64,000 bases of DNA, from contig JAKVBG010000002.1 of NCBI GenBank assembly GCA_022447605.1, positions 62,001-126,000 on the forward strand, read 5' to 3'. This document shows positions 11,595 to 20,021 of this stretch, piece after piece. The number at the start of each line of letters is the position of its first letter. Within the stretch, counting starts at the first letter, position 1. The notes under the pieces were generated by a model that was not told the DNA's origin, made no database searches, and was given only the letters and a program-made list of their open reading frames with translations. The translations under genes and the position numbers were made by a program. Source of the stretch: Mariniblastus sp. (GTDB lineage Bacteria > Planctomycetota > Planctomycetia > Pirellulales > Pirellulaceae).

Positions 11595-12878
11595 ATGCCA
11601 TCCCCGACTGACCGAGCGAACCCGAAAGTCCTGATCGTGGGTGGTGGCCTGGCCGGTTTGTGCTGTGCCCGCCAACTCAACGCGCAGGGGATCGACAGCC
11701 AGGTCTTGGAGTCGTCCGATCGTGCCGGGGGCCGGGTGCAAACCGACGAGCTGGACGGCTTTTTACTCGATCGTGGTTTCCAGGTGTTGCTGACCGCTTA
11801 TCCCGAATGCCAACAGGTGTTGGACTATGAAGCGCTGCAGCTGTGCCGGTTTGAACCGGGGGCCCTGGTCCGTTACCGTGGCAAGTTTCACCGGCTCGCC
11901 GACCCGTGGCGGCAGCCCCGCTACCTGCTGACCACCACCTTCTCACCGCTGGCTACCCTGGCCGACAAGCTGCGGGTCGCCCGGCTGAAGCGACAGGTCT
12001 GTCAGGGTGACCTGTCCGGGCTTGCCCAACGTCCCGAGACGACGACGCTGGCCCGCTTACAGGCCTGCGGCTTTTCGGAGCAGTTCATGGAGACGTTCTT
12101 TCGGCCATTCCTGGGCGGTGTCTTCCTGGAACGGGACCTGCAGACGTCCAGTCGCAAATTCGACCTGTTGTTCCGTATGTTTGCCCAGGGAGATGCAGTG
12201 CTGCCGGCCCGTGGGATGGGGGCCCTGGTCGACCAGCTGGTCGACTCGCTGCCGGCGGGAACGGTTCGCACCGGGGCGCGGGTCGCCAAAGTGATGGAGG
12301 ATCGGGTCCAGCTGACCTGTGGCGAAGTCTGTCACGCCTCGCGCGTGGTGATCGCCACCCCCCCCGGGGTGACTCGCCAGCTGGTTGGGCAAAGTGCGGT
12401 CGGAATGGATGCGGCCCACGGCGTGACATGTCTCTACTTTGCGGCTGAGCGGCCTCCGCTGAGCGAGCCGGTCCTGGTACTCAACGGCGAAGGGAAGGGA
12501 CCGATCATCAACCTGTCGGTCCCCAGCCAGGTGGCCCCCGCTTATGCGCCGCCAGGAGAATCGCTCGTCTCGGTCTCTGTCCTGGGGACCGTGGAAGCGG
12601 AGCGGGAGGCGGGTTTGCAGCGACAGGTTGTCGAGCAATTGACCGAGTGGTTTGGCAGCCAGGTGAACGACTGGCGTCACCTGAAAACCTACCGGATTCC
12701 GTACGCATTGCCGAGTCAGGATCCGCCAGCGCTATCGCCGGTGGAAAAACCGATCCACCTGCCGGGCAACCTGTTTGCCTGCGGTGACTACCTCGACACG
12801 GGGTCGATCCAGGGGTCGATCCAGGGGGCGATGGTGTCAGGCCGTCGCGCTGGCCAGGCGGTGGCCACCTCCTTATGA
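11595..12878 (+). CDS. FAD-dependent amine-oxidase/protoporphyrinogen-oxidase-like protein
   Basis: 427-residue flavoprotein of the NAD(P)-binding Rossmann / amine oxidase class. The N-terminus has the dinucleotide motif VLIVGGGLAGLCCARQL followed by the second FAD contact LESSDRAGGRVQTDELDGFLLDRGFQV. The C-terminus has the closing FAD motif NLFACGDYLDTGSIQGSIQGAMVSGRRA, in which a 12-base duplication has doubled GSIQ. Relatives include HemY-type protoporphyrinogen oxidases and carotenoid desaturases; a hydrophobic substrate is likely. It lies 146 bases after the AlkB-like gene on the same strand. Confidence 0.82.
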   Translation: MPSPTDRANPKVLIVGGGLAGLCCARQLNAQGIDSQVLESSDRAGGRVQTDELDGFLLDRGFQVLLTAYPECQQVLDYEALQLCRFEPGALVRYRGKFHRLADPWRQPRYLLTTTFSPLATLADKLRVARLKRQVCQGDLSGLAQRPETTTLARLQACGFSEQFMETFFRPFLGGVFLERDLQTSSRKFDLLFRMFAQGDAVLPARGMGALVDQLVDSLPAGTVRTGARVAKVMEDRVQLTCGEVCHASRVVIATPPGVTRQLVGQSAVGMDAAHGVTCLYFAAERPPLSEPVLVLNGEGKGPIINLSVPSQVAPAYAPPGESLVSVSVLGTVEAEREAGLQRQVVEQLTEWFGSQVNDWRHLKTYRIPYALPSQDPPALSPVEKPIHLPGNLFACGDYLDTGSIQGSIQGAMVSGRRAGQAVATSL

Positions 12879-12899
12879 GTGGATCCGAATCGGAAACGC

Positions 12900-13103
12900 T
12901 TACTCATCGTCTTGCCACGGTACGATATTGGTTGGATCGAATGAGAGCGGATTGGCGTTATAAGTGGGGAACTTGAGTTTGTCTCGTTTTTCCGGGGGCG
13001 CCAGCCAGCTGAGAATCAGGCAGAGGACGAGCATGAATCCGAAACAAGCGATCGACAAGATGAAGAACAGGCGTTTTCTTGGAGTCATCGGTTGGTAATT
13101 CAT
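12900..13103 (-). CDS. Small single-pass membrane protein
   Basis: 67 residues from the chosen ATG: a short basic N-terminus (MTPRKRL), one membrane helix (about 12-35) and a 30-residue hydrophilic tail with PTYNANPLSFDPTNIVPW. The frame remains open 40 codons further upstream, but that extension is arginine-rich and not protein-like, so I use the internal ATG. Composition suggests a planctomycete-type small membrane protein; function not recognised. Convergent with the FAD oxidoreductase. Confidence 0.55.
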   Translation of the reverse strand: MNYQPMTPRKRLFFILSIACFGFMLVLCLILSWLAPPEKRDKLKFPTYNANPLSFDPTNIVPWQDDE

Positions 13104-13242
13104 GGGGATCAACCTGCTGGGAACGGGCAGTGGAAACGGATGCGGCTTGTGCCAGATAACGAGGTAACGGATTTTTTCGGTTAACCGGGTGCCGAGGGGA
13201 CGGTTGAAGCAACGAACCGTCATTGACGTTTCGAGGCAATGG

Positions 13243-13277
13243 CCGGTGGGGCGTGTGGCCCCACCGGTTTTCTTTTT
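13243..13277 (+). terminator. Strong rho-independent terminator hairpin
   Basis: Perfect 10-bp stem CCGGTGGGGC / GCCCCACCGG with a five-base loop, followed on the + strand by TTTTCTTTTT at 13268-13277. It would stop rightward transcripts coming through from the FAD oxidoreductase and also separates the two leftward genes around it. Confidence 0.7.
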
Positions 13278-13319
13278 ACGCCCTCAGATTTCCCAGCCAG
13301 TCGGGTCCTCAGGTCCGGC

Positions 13320-14342
13320 CTACTTGGAAGGGGACATCCGGTATTCGAGGTCGAATCGACTGGAGGGGGCGTTCCTGAACTTGTCCAGCACAGGATTATA
13401 GGTGTAGATGCTGATTTTGTTTTCCCCGGGCTGGAACACCATGTAACGGAGCCATGATTCACCCCCGTTGTTCAGCTCCTGGTAGTCACACAGAATCTGG
13501 TGAACCTGGTTGCCGTGATCTCCGGCGTCGGTGCGAATGGCCTCTCCAGCGTGATGACCGCAGAGAACCATGAAGATATTCTTGTGCTTCTTGACGAACG
13601 TCTGCCAGATCTGCTCGCCAGTGTTGCCTTTCGCCTTCACCCCACCCCCGGTGTTTCTTGATTTTTTCGGGTTTATGTAGGCGTGTGTCAGGACAATGAC
13701 ACGGTGGTCAGGGTGCCTGGCGACCACCTGATTAGCCCAATCCAGCACTTCATCGCGCGGTTTGCATTCGAGTGAAACAATCAGGAAGTTCATCCCGGCT
13801 GCCTCGAAGTGGTACCAGGAATTGTCATGGCGATCCGGATCAAAAGTGCCGCCGAACTCGCGTCGTTTTGCGAACTTGTCGCGAGGAAAGTAGGTGTTGA
13901 AATGCGTGGTCCGGTTGACGCCGATATTGCCGCCATATTGATTGTCCGCTTTCTCAAAACCCATGTCGTGGTTTCCCAGGCAAATGCAGTAGGGCACTTT
14001 TCCGTCTAAGACAGACATCGCTTCTTTGGCGATGGCCCATTCCTCGGGGGCGTCGGCCTGCACGAGATCACCTTCGTGGACGAGAAACTTGATATTGAGT
14101 CGCTGCTGATTGTCGCGAACCCATTCGGTTTGCTTAAAGAAGTAACGCCGCAAGTCTCCGTTGCCCCACTTCGCCGATAACTTGAGCCGACAGTCGCAGT
14201 AATACTGGGTGTCCGGTAAAACCGCGATGGTGAACGACGCGTCGTCGGCCTCAGGTTCCTGGTCTGGCGTGGGCAGCAGCCCTCCCCAGACCGGCAGGGC
14301 CAGCAACAGCACAGCCACGACAGAATAAAAAGTCGGTTTCAT
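13320..14342 (-). CDS. Secreted calcineurin-like metallophosphoesterase
   Basis: 340 residues starting with a signal peptide (MKPTFYSVVAVLLLALPVWG). The dimetal phosphoesterase motifs are in order: VLPDTQYY (first Asp), VHEGDLVQ (GDxV), LGNHDMGF (GNHD), a metal His in LTHAYIN and CGHHAGEA. It is closest in style to extracellular phosphodiesterase-like planctomycete proteins that hydrolyse phosphomonoesters or diesters outside the cytoplasm. The longest frame adds 14 residues, but the signal peptide fits the internal ATG better. The leader holds three 15-bp direct repeats. Confidence 0.88.
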   Translation of the reverse strand: MKPTFYSVVAVLLLALPVWGGLLPTPDQEPEADDASFTIAVLPDTQYYCDCRLKLSAKWGNGDLRRYFFKQTEWVRDNQQRLNIKFLVHEGDLVQADAPEEWAIAKEAMSVLDGKVPYCICLGNHDMGFEKADNQYGGNIGVNRTTHFNTYFPRDKFAKRREFGGTFDPDRHDNSWYHFEAAGMNFLIVSLECKPRDEVLDWANQVVARHPDHRVIVLTHAYINPKKSRNTGGGVKAKGNTGEQIWQTFVKKHKNIFMVLCGHHAGEAIRTDAGDHGNQVHQILCDYQELNNGGESWLRYMVFQPGENKISIYTYNPVLDKFRNAPSSRFDLEYRMSPSK

Positions 14343-14358
14343 GGATCTTCTACCAAAC

Positions 14359-14399
14359 GGGCAAACCAAACGTGGGCAAACCAATTATGGGCAAACCAA
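14359..14399. repeat. Three 15-bp direct repeats in the metallophosphoesterase leader
   Basis: GGGCAAACCAA begins at 14359, 14374 and 14389, an exact 15-base period, with the four spacer bases differing (ACGT, TTAT, TCGT). The array starts 17 bases before the ATG of the leftward phosphoesterase gene. Confidence 0.75.
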
Positions 14400-14483
14400 T
14401 CGTGCGTCAGCCAGTCGCTCTGGCCGATGAGTGCCAGGCGGGCTCAACGGTTGTTGGTTCCGCCCAGGTCATTCAACCGGGGG

Positions 14484-14765
14484 TCAATCTTCGCGACTGG
14501 TCACCTCGATCAGGTGATAACCGAACTGGGTTTTCACCGGGCCCAGGACCTGGTTGAGTTCCCCGGTAAAGACGACCTCGTCAAATTCGGGAACCATCTG
14601 ACCGCGACCAAACGAACCGAGACTGCCGCCCTGGGCCCCGGAGGGACAGGCGGAAAATTCGGCCGCCACCTGGGCAAAATCCTGGCCCCCTTCAATTTGT
14701 GTTTTCAAATCCAAACAGACTTCTTCTGTTTCCACCAAGATGTGACGCGCCGATGCGGTTGCCAT
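14484..14765 (-). CDS. Parvulin-type peptidyl-prolyl cis-trans isomerase
   Basis: 93-residue stand-alone parvulin domain of the PpiC/rotamase family. Family motifs are ARHILVETEE at the start, FAQVAAEFSACPSGAQGGSLG in the middle and GPVKTQFGYHLIEV at the end. No signal peptide, so cytoplasmic, like E. coli PpiC, which is also about 93 residues. It catalyses proline isomerisation in protein folding. Two AATGGGTCAAAT repeats sit directly upstream. Confidence 0.93.
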   Translation of the reverse strand: MATASARHILVETEEVCLDLKTQIEGGQDFAQVAAEFSACPSGAQGGSLGSFGRGQMVPEFDEVVFTGELNQVLGPVKTQFGYHLIEVTSRED

Positions 14766-14780
14766 ATCGGTCCTTTTTAA

Positions 14781-14806
14781 AATGGGTCAAATATAATGGG
14801 TCAAAT
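14781..14806. repeat. 14-bp-period direct repeat in the parvulin leader
   Basis: AATGGGTCAAAT occurs at 14781-14792 and 14795-14806, ending 16 bases from the start codon of the leftward parvulin gene. Confidence 0.7.
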
Positions 14807-14913
14807 TCAACAGGGCCCTCAACCGATCAGGCCACTGACCCACCTTTATATCAAAATCTTTTGCCGACCGGGGGCAGGGTCCGCTGGTTTGGCTTGACGA
14901 TTTCGCCAGCTTT

Positions 14914-15156
14914 TCAAGACTTCCGACAAAGTCCCATCAGTAAAGCACCGACCGCAGAAAGCACCAATCCAAACTGGAACCCCATCAGCCGGCCAGTAGC
15001 CGAGTCGTCTTCTTCGTATACGAAAATAAACAGAAGCATGGTGATGATGCCGATCCCCAAACAGGAAGCACCCGCTTTGAATTCTGACAGATCCCATCGA
15101 TCGAGCGACTCATCCTCTGTTTTGTTCTGCTCGACAGTTTTGGCGGATTCATTCAT
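14914..15156 (-). CDS. Small two-pass membrane protein
   Basis: 80 residues from an ATG preceded by GGGAG. An acidic soluble N-terminus of about 30 residues leads into two hydrophobic helices (LGIGIITMLLFIFVY and LMGFQFGLVLSAVGALLMGL) separated by the acidic loop EEDDSATG. No recognised family. A TTG two codons earlier is an alternative start. It stands alone with over 100 bases either side. Confidence 0.6.
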   Translation of the reverse strand: MNESAKTVEQNKTEDESLDRWDLSEFKAGASCLGIGIITMLLFIFVYEEDDSATGRLMGFQFGLVLSAVGALLMGLCRKS

Positions 15157-15415
15157 GATCAAGACTCCCGTGAAATGGTGTTAAACGAAAAGAATAGCTG
15201 TCACTGGTACGACTAATTATTCTTGCGAACTCGCTCTCTCAGGCAAGAAAAACCGAGTGACCATTTTCATCCGGCAGGGGTTCCACCTGTTCGCTGAATG
15301 ACCATGGGCGGGACTGTTTACTGGGGCAAAAGGCAGACGAAGGAGCTTGACACCTCCTCGCAATGTTCGCTGCGCCGGCCGGCAACGGGTCCTGAGATCA
15401 AAATCTACCCACAGT

Positions 15416-15667
15416 TCAGAACCACGCGATCACGTGGTAGATGATAAACGTAATGGCCAGGAAGATGAAGGCAAACTGAACGATGGCGTTAAAGATCGTG
15501 TAGCGAGAGGGGTAAAACCCCATGAACTTAAGCTCGGCCTTAGCCTTTTCGTCGCTCGCATCGAGCTCTTGTTTAAACTGGTTGCCTCTCCGCTTCAAGA
15601 TCGGGCCGACGCGCAGCCAGATAAGCGAGGTAATGGCCAATCCGATGACGATGGAGATAGTGAGCAT
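15416..15667 (-). CDS. Small two-pass membrane protein
   Basis: 83 residues: a first membrane helix (about 1-22), a charged stretch KRRGNQFKQELDASDEKAKAELK of helical character, and a second hydrophobic helix (FNAIVQFAFIFLAITFIIYHV) at the C-terminus. Both termini probably face the same side. Function not recognised. The frame extends 11 codons upstream but I take the internal ATG. Confidence 0.6.
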   Translation of the reverse strand: MLTISIVIGLAITSLIWLRVGPILKRRGNQFKQELDASDEKAKAELKFMGFYPSRYTIFNAIVQFAFIFLAITFIIYHVIAWF

Positions 15668-15973
15668 CCTCACAAGATACAAGCTTGGAAAACGAAGCAC
15701 AAGATAAAGATTCGGCCGAGGGCACCGCGCTACAAGCCGCTGGGGATTGAGAATCCCAGCGGCATGGCCTTGTCCGAGCCGCCCCAGGTGGGTGGGGATG
15801 AAGCGCAGGCTGGCCAGTGATCAAGGACCGCGACCAAGATTGACGTCTCGAAGATTTACGGCAAAAGAGCGCCGCGTTTGAGAAGAGACAGGGTGCCTAA
15901 GCCCTGTCGTTAATGTACGGTCAGGATTTGAGGACCATCCAACGGGCCGTTCGAAAATAGCCAGGCTGCGATT
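15668..15973. other. Intergenic region with one stem-loop
   Basis: 306 bases without a convincing gene. It contains an inverted repeat with arms at 15736-15748 and 15752-15763 (GCCGCTGGG…ATT paired with AATCCCAGCGGC, one bulged G, three-base loop). There is no T tract on either side, so it is not an obvious intrinsic terminator; it could be a dispersed REP-like element. Confidence 0.5.
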
Positions 15974-16405
15974 TTAGACACAGTCGTGACAGTGGCCTCG
16001 GAGCAGTATCTCCGTGACTTGTCCGAGACGGCTGCTTTCGGTCTTGCTCTTGTTGGACAGCTGAATCTCTTGCAGACAAGAGACCGTGCCGCAGTCAATG
16101 CATACGAAGTGGGGATGGGATTCGTGTTCTCGTTCGGTTTCTCCGATGATCTCAAATCGCCAAACATGATCCCCTAGCTCGGAGCGACGCAACAAGTTGG
16201 CGGTGACCATATCCGTCAGATTGCGGAAGACGGTTGATTTGTCAATTTCATGCTCCGCCAACTGATCGGATACTTCGGCGTGCGTTAGTGGGGCGGATGA
16301 ATCTCGGAGTACCAATAACGTGGCGACACGTGCGCTCGTTGCTCTCAGTCCAGCCGCTTGAATCGATTGCCGGGCCCAGTTTTGGGCGGTTCGGTCTTGA
16401 TTCAT
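15974..16405 (-). CDS. Fur-family regulator, probably Zur-like
   Basis: 143-residue Fur-family repressor. The N-terminal winged helix (about 15-85) contains LTHAEVSDQLAEHEIDKSTVFRNL, the recognition-helix region. The dimerisation domain has a His-rich segment EREHESHPHF (about 91-100) and two CxxC pairs, Cys102/Cys105 and Cys139/Cys142 (HCHDC), forming the structural zinc site. Start is ATG with AGGAG seven bases upstream. It is divergent from a CobW/ZigA GTPase operon with palindromic operator-like sequences between them, which is the usual arrangement for zinc-sensing Zur. Fur or Nur specificity cannot be excluded from sequence alone. Confidence 0.85.
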   Translation of the reverse strand: MNQDRTAQNWARQSIQAAGLRATSARVATLLVLRDSSAPLTHAEVSDQLAEHEIDKSTVFRNLTDMVTANLLRRSELGDHVWRFEIIGETEREHESHPHFVCIDCGTVSCLQEIQLSNKSKTESSRLGQVTEILLRGHCHDCV

Positions 16406-16564
16406 AGGAGGTCTCCTTTCTGCCGCTGCATGCCTGGCCTTCATCTTTCGCACCACGGTTACAAGCTATCAGATAACTTCCCAGATGCTTTGCGTTTGTT
16501 CAACAGTAAACCGGAGGGGTGCCATGACGAAACCGGAGGTTTCCGAGCCGATCCAGCCAGCCCC

Positions 16565-16600
16565 TTGATGCAATTCAATTGCAATAGTAATATAGTTGCA
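16565..16600 (+). promoter_or_regulatory. Candidate Zur operator overlapping the cobW operon promoter
   Basis: In the 323-base divergent region, TTGATG (16565-16570), a 17-base spacer and TAATAT (16588-16593) form a plausible sigma-70 promoter pointing at the GTPase operon. Overlapping it is a perfect 7-1-7 palindrome TGCAATTCAATTGCA (16569-16583). A second inverted repeat follows, with arms TGCAA and TTGCA at the ends of 16580-16600. Four TGCAA/TTGCA half-sites thus cover both promoter hexamers. A 7-1-7 architecture is typical of Fur-family operators. The remaining leader (16601-16728) shows nothing else I can name. Confidence 0.65.
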
Positions 16601-16728
16601 TTGGGGCTTTCCGGAAGCGGTCTTTCTGGTTTCCGTCCGACGTTGATCCCGCTCGGCGCTCGTTGCACACGGTTCTGGAACACCAGACACCAGGCCCCGT
16701 TCAGTAACTTAATCGATGGAGTTGACCC

Positions 16729-17976
16729 TTGAACATAAGTGGATCGCCCGGCCAGACCCGTTTGCCGGTTACCGTGTTGAGTGGTTTTCTGGGCGCCGGA
16801 AAAACGACACTGCTGAATCATCTTCTCGCTAACCGCGAGAAGATGCGAGTTGCTGTGATCGTCAATGATATGAGTGAGGTCAACATCGATGCGGCCTTGG
16901 TACGTGATGGCGGAGCCGATCTTTCCCGAACGGACGAGCAGTTGGTCGAAATGACCAACGGTTGCATTTGCTGTACCTTGCGCGAAGATCTGCTGGTCGA
17001 GGTGTCACGGCTGGCTCGCGAAGGAAGGTTTGATTACCTGCTGATTGAATCGACGGGAATCAGTGAGCCTCTGCCCGTAGCCGAAACCTTTACGTTTGAG
17101 GATGAGGAGGGCTATAGCCTGTCCCGAGTGGCAGACCTGGATACGATGGTGACCGTCGTTGATGCCGGAAACTTCATGAAAGATTTTGGCTCGTGGGATG
17201 ATCTGAACGATCGTCGAATGGGCTTGAATGAAGAAGATGATCGGAACATCGTCGATCTGTTGGTTGACCAGGTTGAATTCGCCAACGTCATCATCATCAA
17301 CAAGACGGACTTGGTCACTGAGCAAGCATTGGATCAACTATCTCAAATCATTCGACGCCTGAATCCCGGGGCTGAGATCTTGTGTTCCACTGAAAGCCAG
17401 GTACCACTCTCCAAGATCCTCGGTACTGGAAGTTTTCAGCTCGCCGAGGCGGAAGCCATGCCTCAATGGCTGGCCCTGCCAAGAGGAGAAGAAGAAACCG
17501 AAACGGAAGAGTATGGAATTTCCAGCTTCGTTTATCGCCGAACTCGGCCTTTCCACCCGATGCGATTGAATGATGCGTTTGCCGGAGATCTCAATGAGGG
17601 GATGTTTTCTGGTGTATTGCGCAGCAAAGGTCTGATGTGGATTGCATCGAGAAATGACTGGGCGTACGACTGGTCGCAAGCCGGGTGTTCGATCCGCATG
17701 GATCCGGCCGGCTTCTGGTGGGCGGCAGCCCCTGAGGAAGAGTGGCCCGATGAGGAGGAGCAGCAGTCGGAGATTCGCTCCAAGTTCGAAGGGGAACATG
17801 GGGATCGCCACCAAGAGCTGGTCTTCATCGGACAAGGCTTGAAACAAGATCATCTGGAACGTTTGTTGGATCAGTGTCTTTTGACCGATCAAGAGTTTGC
17901 CGAAGGCCCTGGGGCCTGGGCAAAAATGGCTGACCCTTTTCCGCCCATTGAACTCCAAACCGAGGAAACAGCCTGA
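16729..17976 (+). CDS. CobW/COG0523 GTPase, ZigA/YciC-like zinc metallochaperone (copy 1)
   Basis: 415-residue G3E GTPase. Walker A is [12 protein letters not shown] (19-30), the metal motif is GCICCTL with Cys79, Cys81 and Cys82, the switch region has [10 protein letters not shown], and the base-recognition motif is NKTD. The C-terminal CobW domain carries [25 protein letters not shown] and RQELVFIGQ-like text (HQELVFIGQ), as in zinc-starvation GTPases. Such proteins are thought to deliver Zn to priority enzymes when zinc is scarce. Start is TTG with GGAG seven bases upstream; no in-frame ATG fits better. First gene of the operon behind the palindromic operator; its stop overlaps the next start by one base. 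Confidence 0.9.
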   Translation: MNISGSPGQTRLPVTVLSGFLGAGKTTLLNHLLANREKMRVAVIVNDMSEVNIDAALVRDGGADLSRTDEQLVEMTNGCICCTLREDLLVEVSRLAREGRFDYLLIESTGISEPLPVAETFTFEDEEGYSLSRVADLDTMVTVVDAGNFMKDFGSWDDLNDRRMGLNEEDDRNIVDLLVDQVEFANVIIINKTDLVTEQALDQLSQIIRRLNPGAEILCSTESQVPLSKILGTGSFQLAEAEAMPQWLALPRGEEETETEEYGISSFVYRRTRPFHPMRLNDAFAGDLNEGMFSGVLRSKGLMWIASRNDWAYDWSQAGCSIRMDPAGFWWAAAPEEEWPDEEEQQSEIRSKFEGEHGDRHQELVFIGQGLKQDHLERLLDQCLLTDQEFAEGPGAWAKMADPFPPIELQTEETA

Positions 17977-19106
17977 TGGAGGCCACCACCGATGCGAAGA
18001 TCTATGATGCCGTTGTGATTGGCGGGGGTGCCGCGGGCATCGGGGTTGCCATTGCCCTCCGGCATGCGGGAATTGAGAATTTTGTCGTGCTTGAGCGCTA
18101 CACCGTAGGGGCCTCATTCGCTTTGTGGCCTGCCGAGACTCGATTCATCACACCCTCATTCCCAACGAATTCAATCGGGATGCTCGATTTGAACTCGATC
18201 GCGATCGGTGTTTCACCCGCATTCAGCCTGGGGGTCGAGCATCCGACAGGTGCCCAATTTGCCGCGCACCTCAAAGGGATTGCCAGTTTTTTTGAGATTC
18301 CCTTGCAGGAAAAGACGGTCGTATTGCGTGTGACCAAGGTCGGTGACGACTTTCGAATCGATGCGGCCGAAGAAACATTGCGAGCCAAGCATGTGATCTG
18401 GGCAGCCGGTGAGTTTCAATACCCGCAACGCACCGGTTTTGTGGGAAGTGAGCTTTGCACGCACACGGCGACGATCCCCAGCTATCAGGAACTCGAGGGA
18501 GATGAGTTCATCATTATCGGCGGTTACGAGAGTGGAGTCGATGCGGCTTACCACCTCGCCTGTCGCGATAAAAAGGTCCGGTTATTTGACAAGGCGTGTC
18601 CGTGGAACGGGGAAAGTTCGGATCCCAGTGTTGCGTTGTCCACCTACTCCCAGGAGCGGATCCGAGAAGGTTGTTTTGCAGAGCATGTGGAATTGTTTCC
18701 GGAAACATCGATTGCCTCAGTCGCTGTTGTGAATGACACGTATGAAGTTACCACCGAGCAAGGAGAAATTTTTCGTACGCCGGTGCCACCCCTTTTGGCC
18801 AGTGGTTTTACAGGAAGCCATCAATTGGTCACTGACTTGTTTGAAAAACGGGGGGATGGATTCCCGCTGTTGAGCGAACACGATGAATCGACGATCGTGC
18901 CCGGCTTGTTCCTGTGTGGACCGGCCGTTCGTCATGAAAATCATGTGTTCTGCTTTATCTACAAGTATCGCCAACGTTTCGCGGTGGTGGCCAAGGCGAT
19001 CGCGACTTCGCTGGACCTGCCAGCCGAAGAATTGGAAAAGTATCGTCAGTGGGGTATGTACCTGGATGATCTCTCCTGTTGTGGTGAGGAGTGTTCTGCA
19101 TGTTGA
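17976..19106 (+). CDS. FAD/NAD(P)-dependent oxidoreductase with C-terminal cysteine cluster
   Basis: 376-residue flavoprotein of the pyridine-nucleotide-disulphide/monooxygenase-like fold. The FAD motif is AVVIGGGAAGIGVAIAL (about 12-28) and a second dinucleotide site is FIIIGGYESGVDAAYHLA near 170. GLFLCGPAV near 310 resembles the closing FAD motif. The last residues, CCGEECSAC, put four cysteines in nine positions, a likely metal or thiol site, and the protein is unusual in ending there. Substrate unknown. Start codon overlaps the upstream GTPase stop (TGATG), and the next gene overlaps its own stop by seven bases, so translation of the operon is coupled. Confidence 0.82.
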   Translation: MEATTDAKIYDAVVIGGGAAGIGVAIALRHAGIENFVVLERYTVGASFALWPAETRFITPSFPTNSIGMLDLNSIAIGVSPAFSLGVEHPTGAQFAAHLKGIASFFEIPLQEKTVVLRVTKVGDDFRIDAAEETLRAKHVIWAAGEFQYPQRTGFVGSELCTHTATIPSYQELEGDEFIIIGGYESGVDAAYHLACRDKKVRLFDKACPWNGESSDPSVALSTYSQERIREGCFAEHVELFPETSIASVAVVNDTYEVTTEQGEIFRTPVPPLLASGFTGSHQLVTDLFEKRGDGFPLLSEHDESTIVPGLFLCGPAVRHENHVFCFIYKYRQRFAVVAKAIATSLDLPAEELEKYRQWGMYLDDLSCCGEECSAC

Positions 19107-19384
19107 CACCCAGCCAGGTCATGGCCGATGGACAAGAACAGGATTCTCGATTGGCAGCACTCGCCGATGAATCGCGGGAAGGCATCTCGATTGACGACTG
19201 TCAAAACCGATGGTGGCGAGTGTTTCGAGTGGAGTGGCTGGGTCAAACGGTTGCCAGCCTTTGCTGGATTGGCAGTGTGATGGCTTACGGAATCAGCTCC
19301 ACGGGTGACTGGTTGCAGTTGTTGGCGGCTTCCTCCTGGTTGTTGGCCAACCTGGCAGCAGCCGTAACGATCAGGGCTGATTGA
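19100..19384 (+). CDS. Small two-pass membrane protein in the zinc-type operon
   Basis: 94 residues. A soluble, acidic N-terminal half (about 1-45) precedes two hydrophobic segments (QTVASLCWIGSVMAYGI and LLAASSWLLANLAAAVTI). The ATG overlaps the preceding oxidoreductase stop in the form ATGTTGA. Family not recognised. Its place inside the operon suggests a membrane-linked accessory, possibly tethering the flavoprotein, but nothing in the sequence proves that. Confidence 0.65.
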   Translation: MLTPSQVMADGQEQDSRLAALADESREGISIDDCQNRWWRVFRVEWLGQTVASLCWIGSVMAYGISSTGDWLQLLAASSWLLANLAAAVTIRAD

Positions 19385-19385
19385 G

Positions 19386-20021
19386 ATGCCGGTACCACCT
19401 CAATCGATGGATTGGCCAAGTACCGAAGGTGATCTCATTCAACACGCGGTGGAATTGTTGAGCCAGCAGGTGTGGTGCTGGGGACAGGATATTCTACGAC
19501 CCGAAGGCAATTGGCTGATCGAGATCGGCTTTGACCGCACCGAGCCGCCTGACGATCGTGAAGAGTGTTCCAGTATTTATTCTCTTGAGTTGCCCGATGG
19601 AGGATGTGTGGTACTCCGTGGGTTTGGCGTGTTTTACGGAGATCCTCGTCGCGGCGTGGTCTTTCTGCCACGTTACGAGTTCCGGCCGCGCTACACGAAG
19701 CGCGCGGCGCTGCAGGCTCAACCCTGGACCGTTGCAGATTTACCGGAACTCACCCCGCCCACACCAGCCCAGCGCAGGGACTGCGGCTCCCTGACTTTGG
19801 ATTTGATCGGTTGGATACGTCGATACGAAGTCAACATCATGGAGGTTTTGGGAACCGAGTACCGCCAATCGACCCTGGAACGCTGGGAGACTGACAAGCG
19901 ACCCAGCATACGTGCCGAGGAGATGGCGGGTGCGTGGAGGCGGCTGGGGGTCGCGTTCACCGAGGATATCGACACGTTGTTCCCGCGATGCCCCACGCCC
20001 GGGAGCCATCCCCATGACTGA
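19386..20021 (+). CDS. Unknown protein, tandem paralogue A of the zinc-type operon
   Basis: 211 residues, no signal peptide or membrane segment. The N-terminal half has QQVWCWGQDIL followed by an acidic strand-rich block and LRGFGVFYGDPRRGVVFLPRYEF. The C-terminal half is helical with tryptophans (LIGWIRRYEVNIMEVLGTEYR, MAGAWRRLG). The same pattern recurs in the next gene, so the two are diverged tandem duplicates. I do not recognise the family. Starts one base after the small membrane gene and overlaps its paralogue by eight bases, so it is an integral part of the operon. Confidence 0.75.
   Translation: MPVPPQSMDWPSTEGDLIQHAVELLSQQVWCWGQDILRPEGNWLIEIGFDRTEPPDDREECSSIYSLELPDGGCVVLRGFGVFYGDPRRGVVFLPRYEFRPRYTKRAALQAQPWTVADLPELTPPTPAQRRDCGSLTLDLIGWIRRYEVNIMEVLGTEYRQSTLERWETDKRPSIRAEEMAGAWRRLGVAFTEDIDTLFPRCPTPGSHPHD

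Noticed and set aside
14359-14399. Possible CRISPR array
   Set aside because: Repeats are only 11 bases with four-base spacers and no cas genes are nearby.
15736-15763. Intrinsic terminator
   Set aside because: The stem is strong but there is no T tract on either strand; kept as an unassigned stem-loop.
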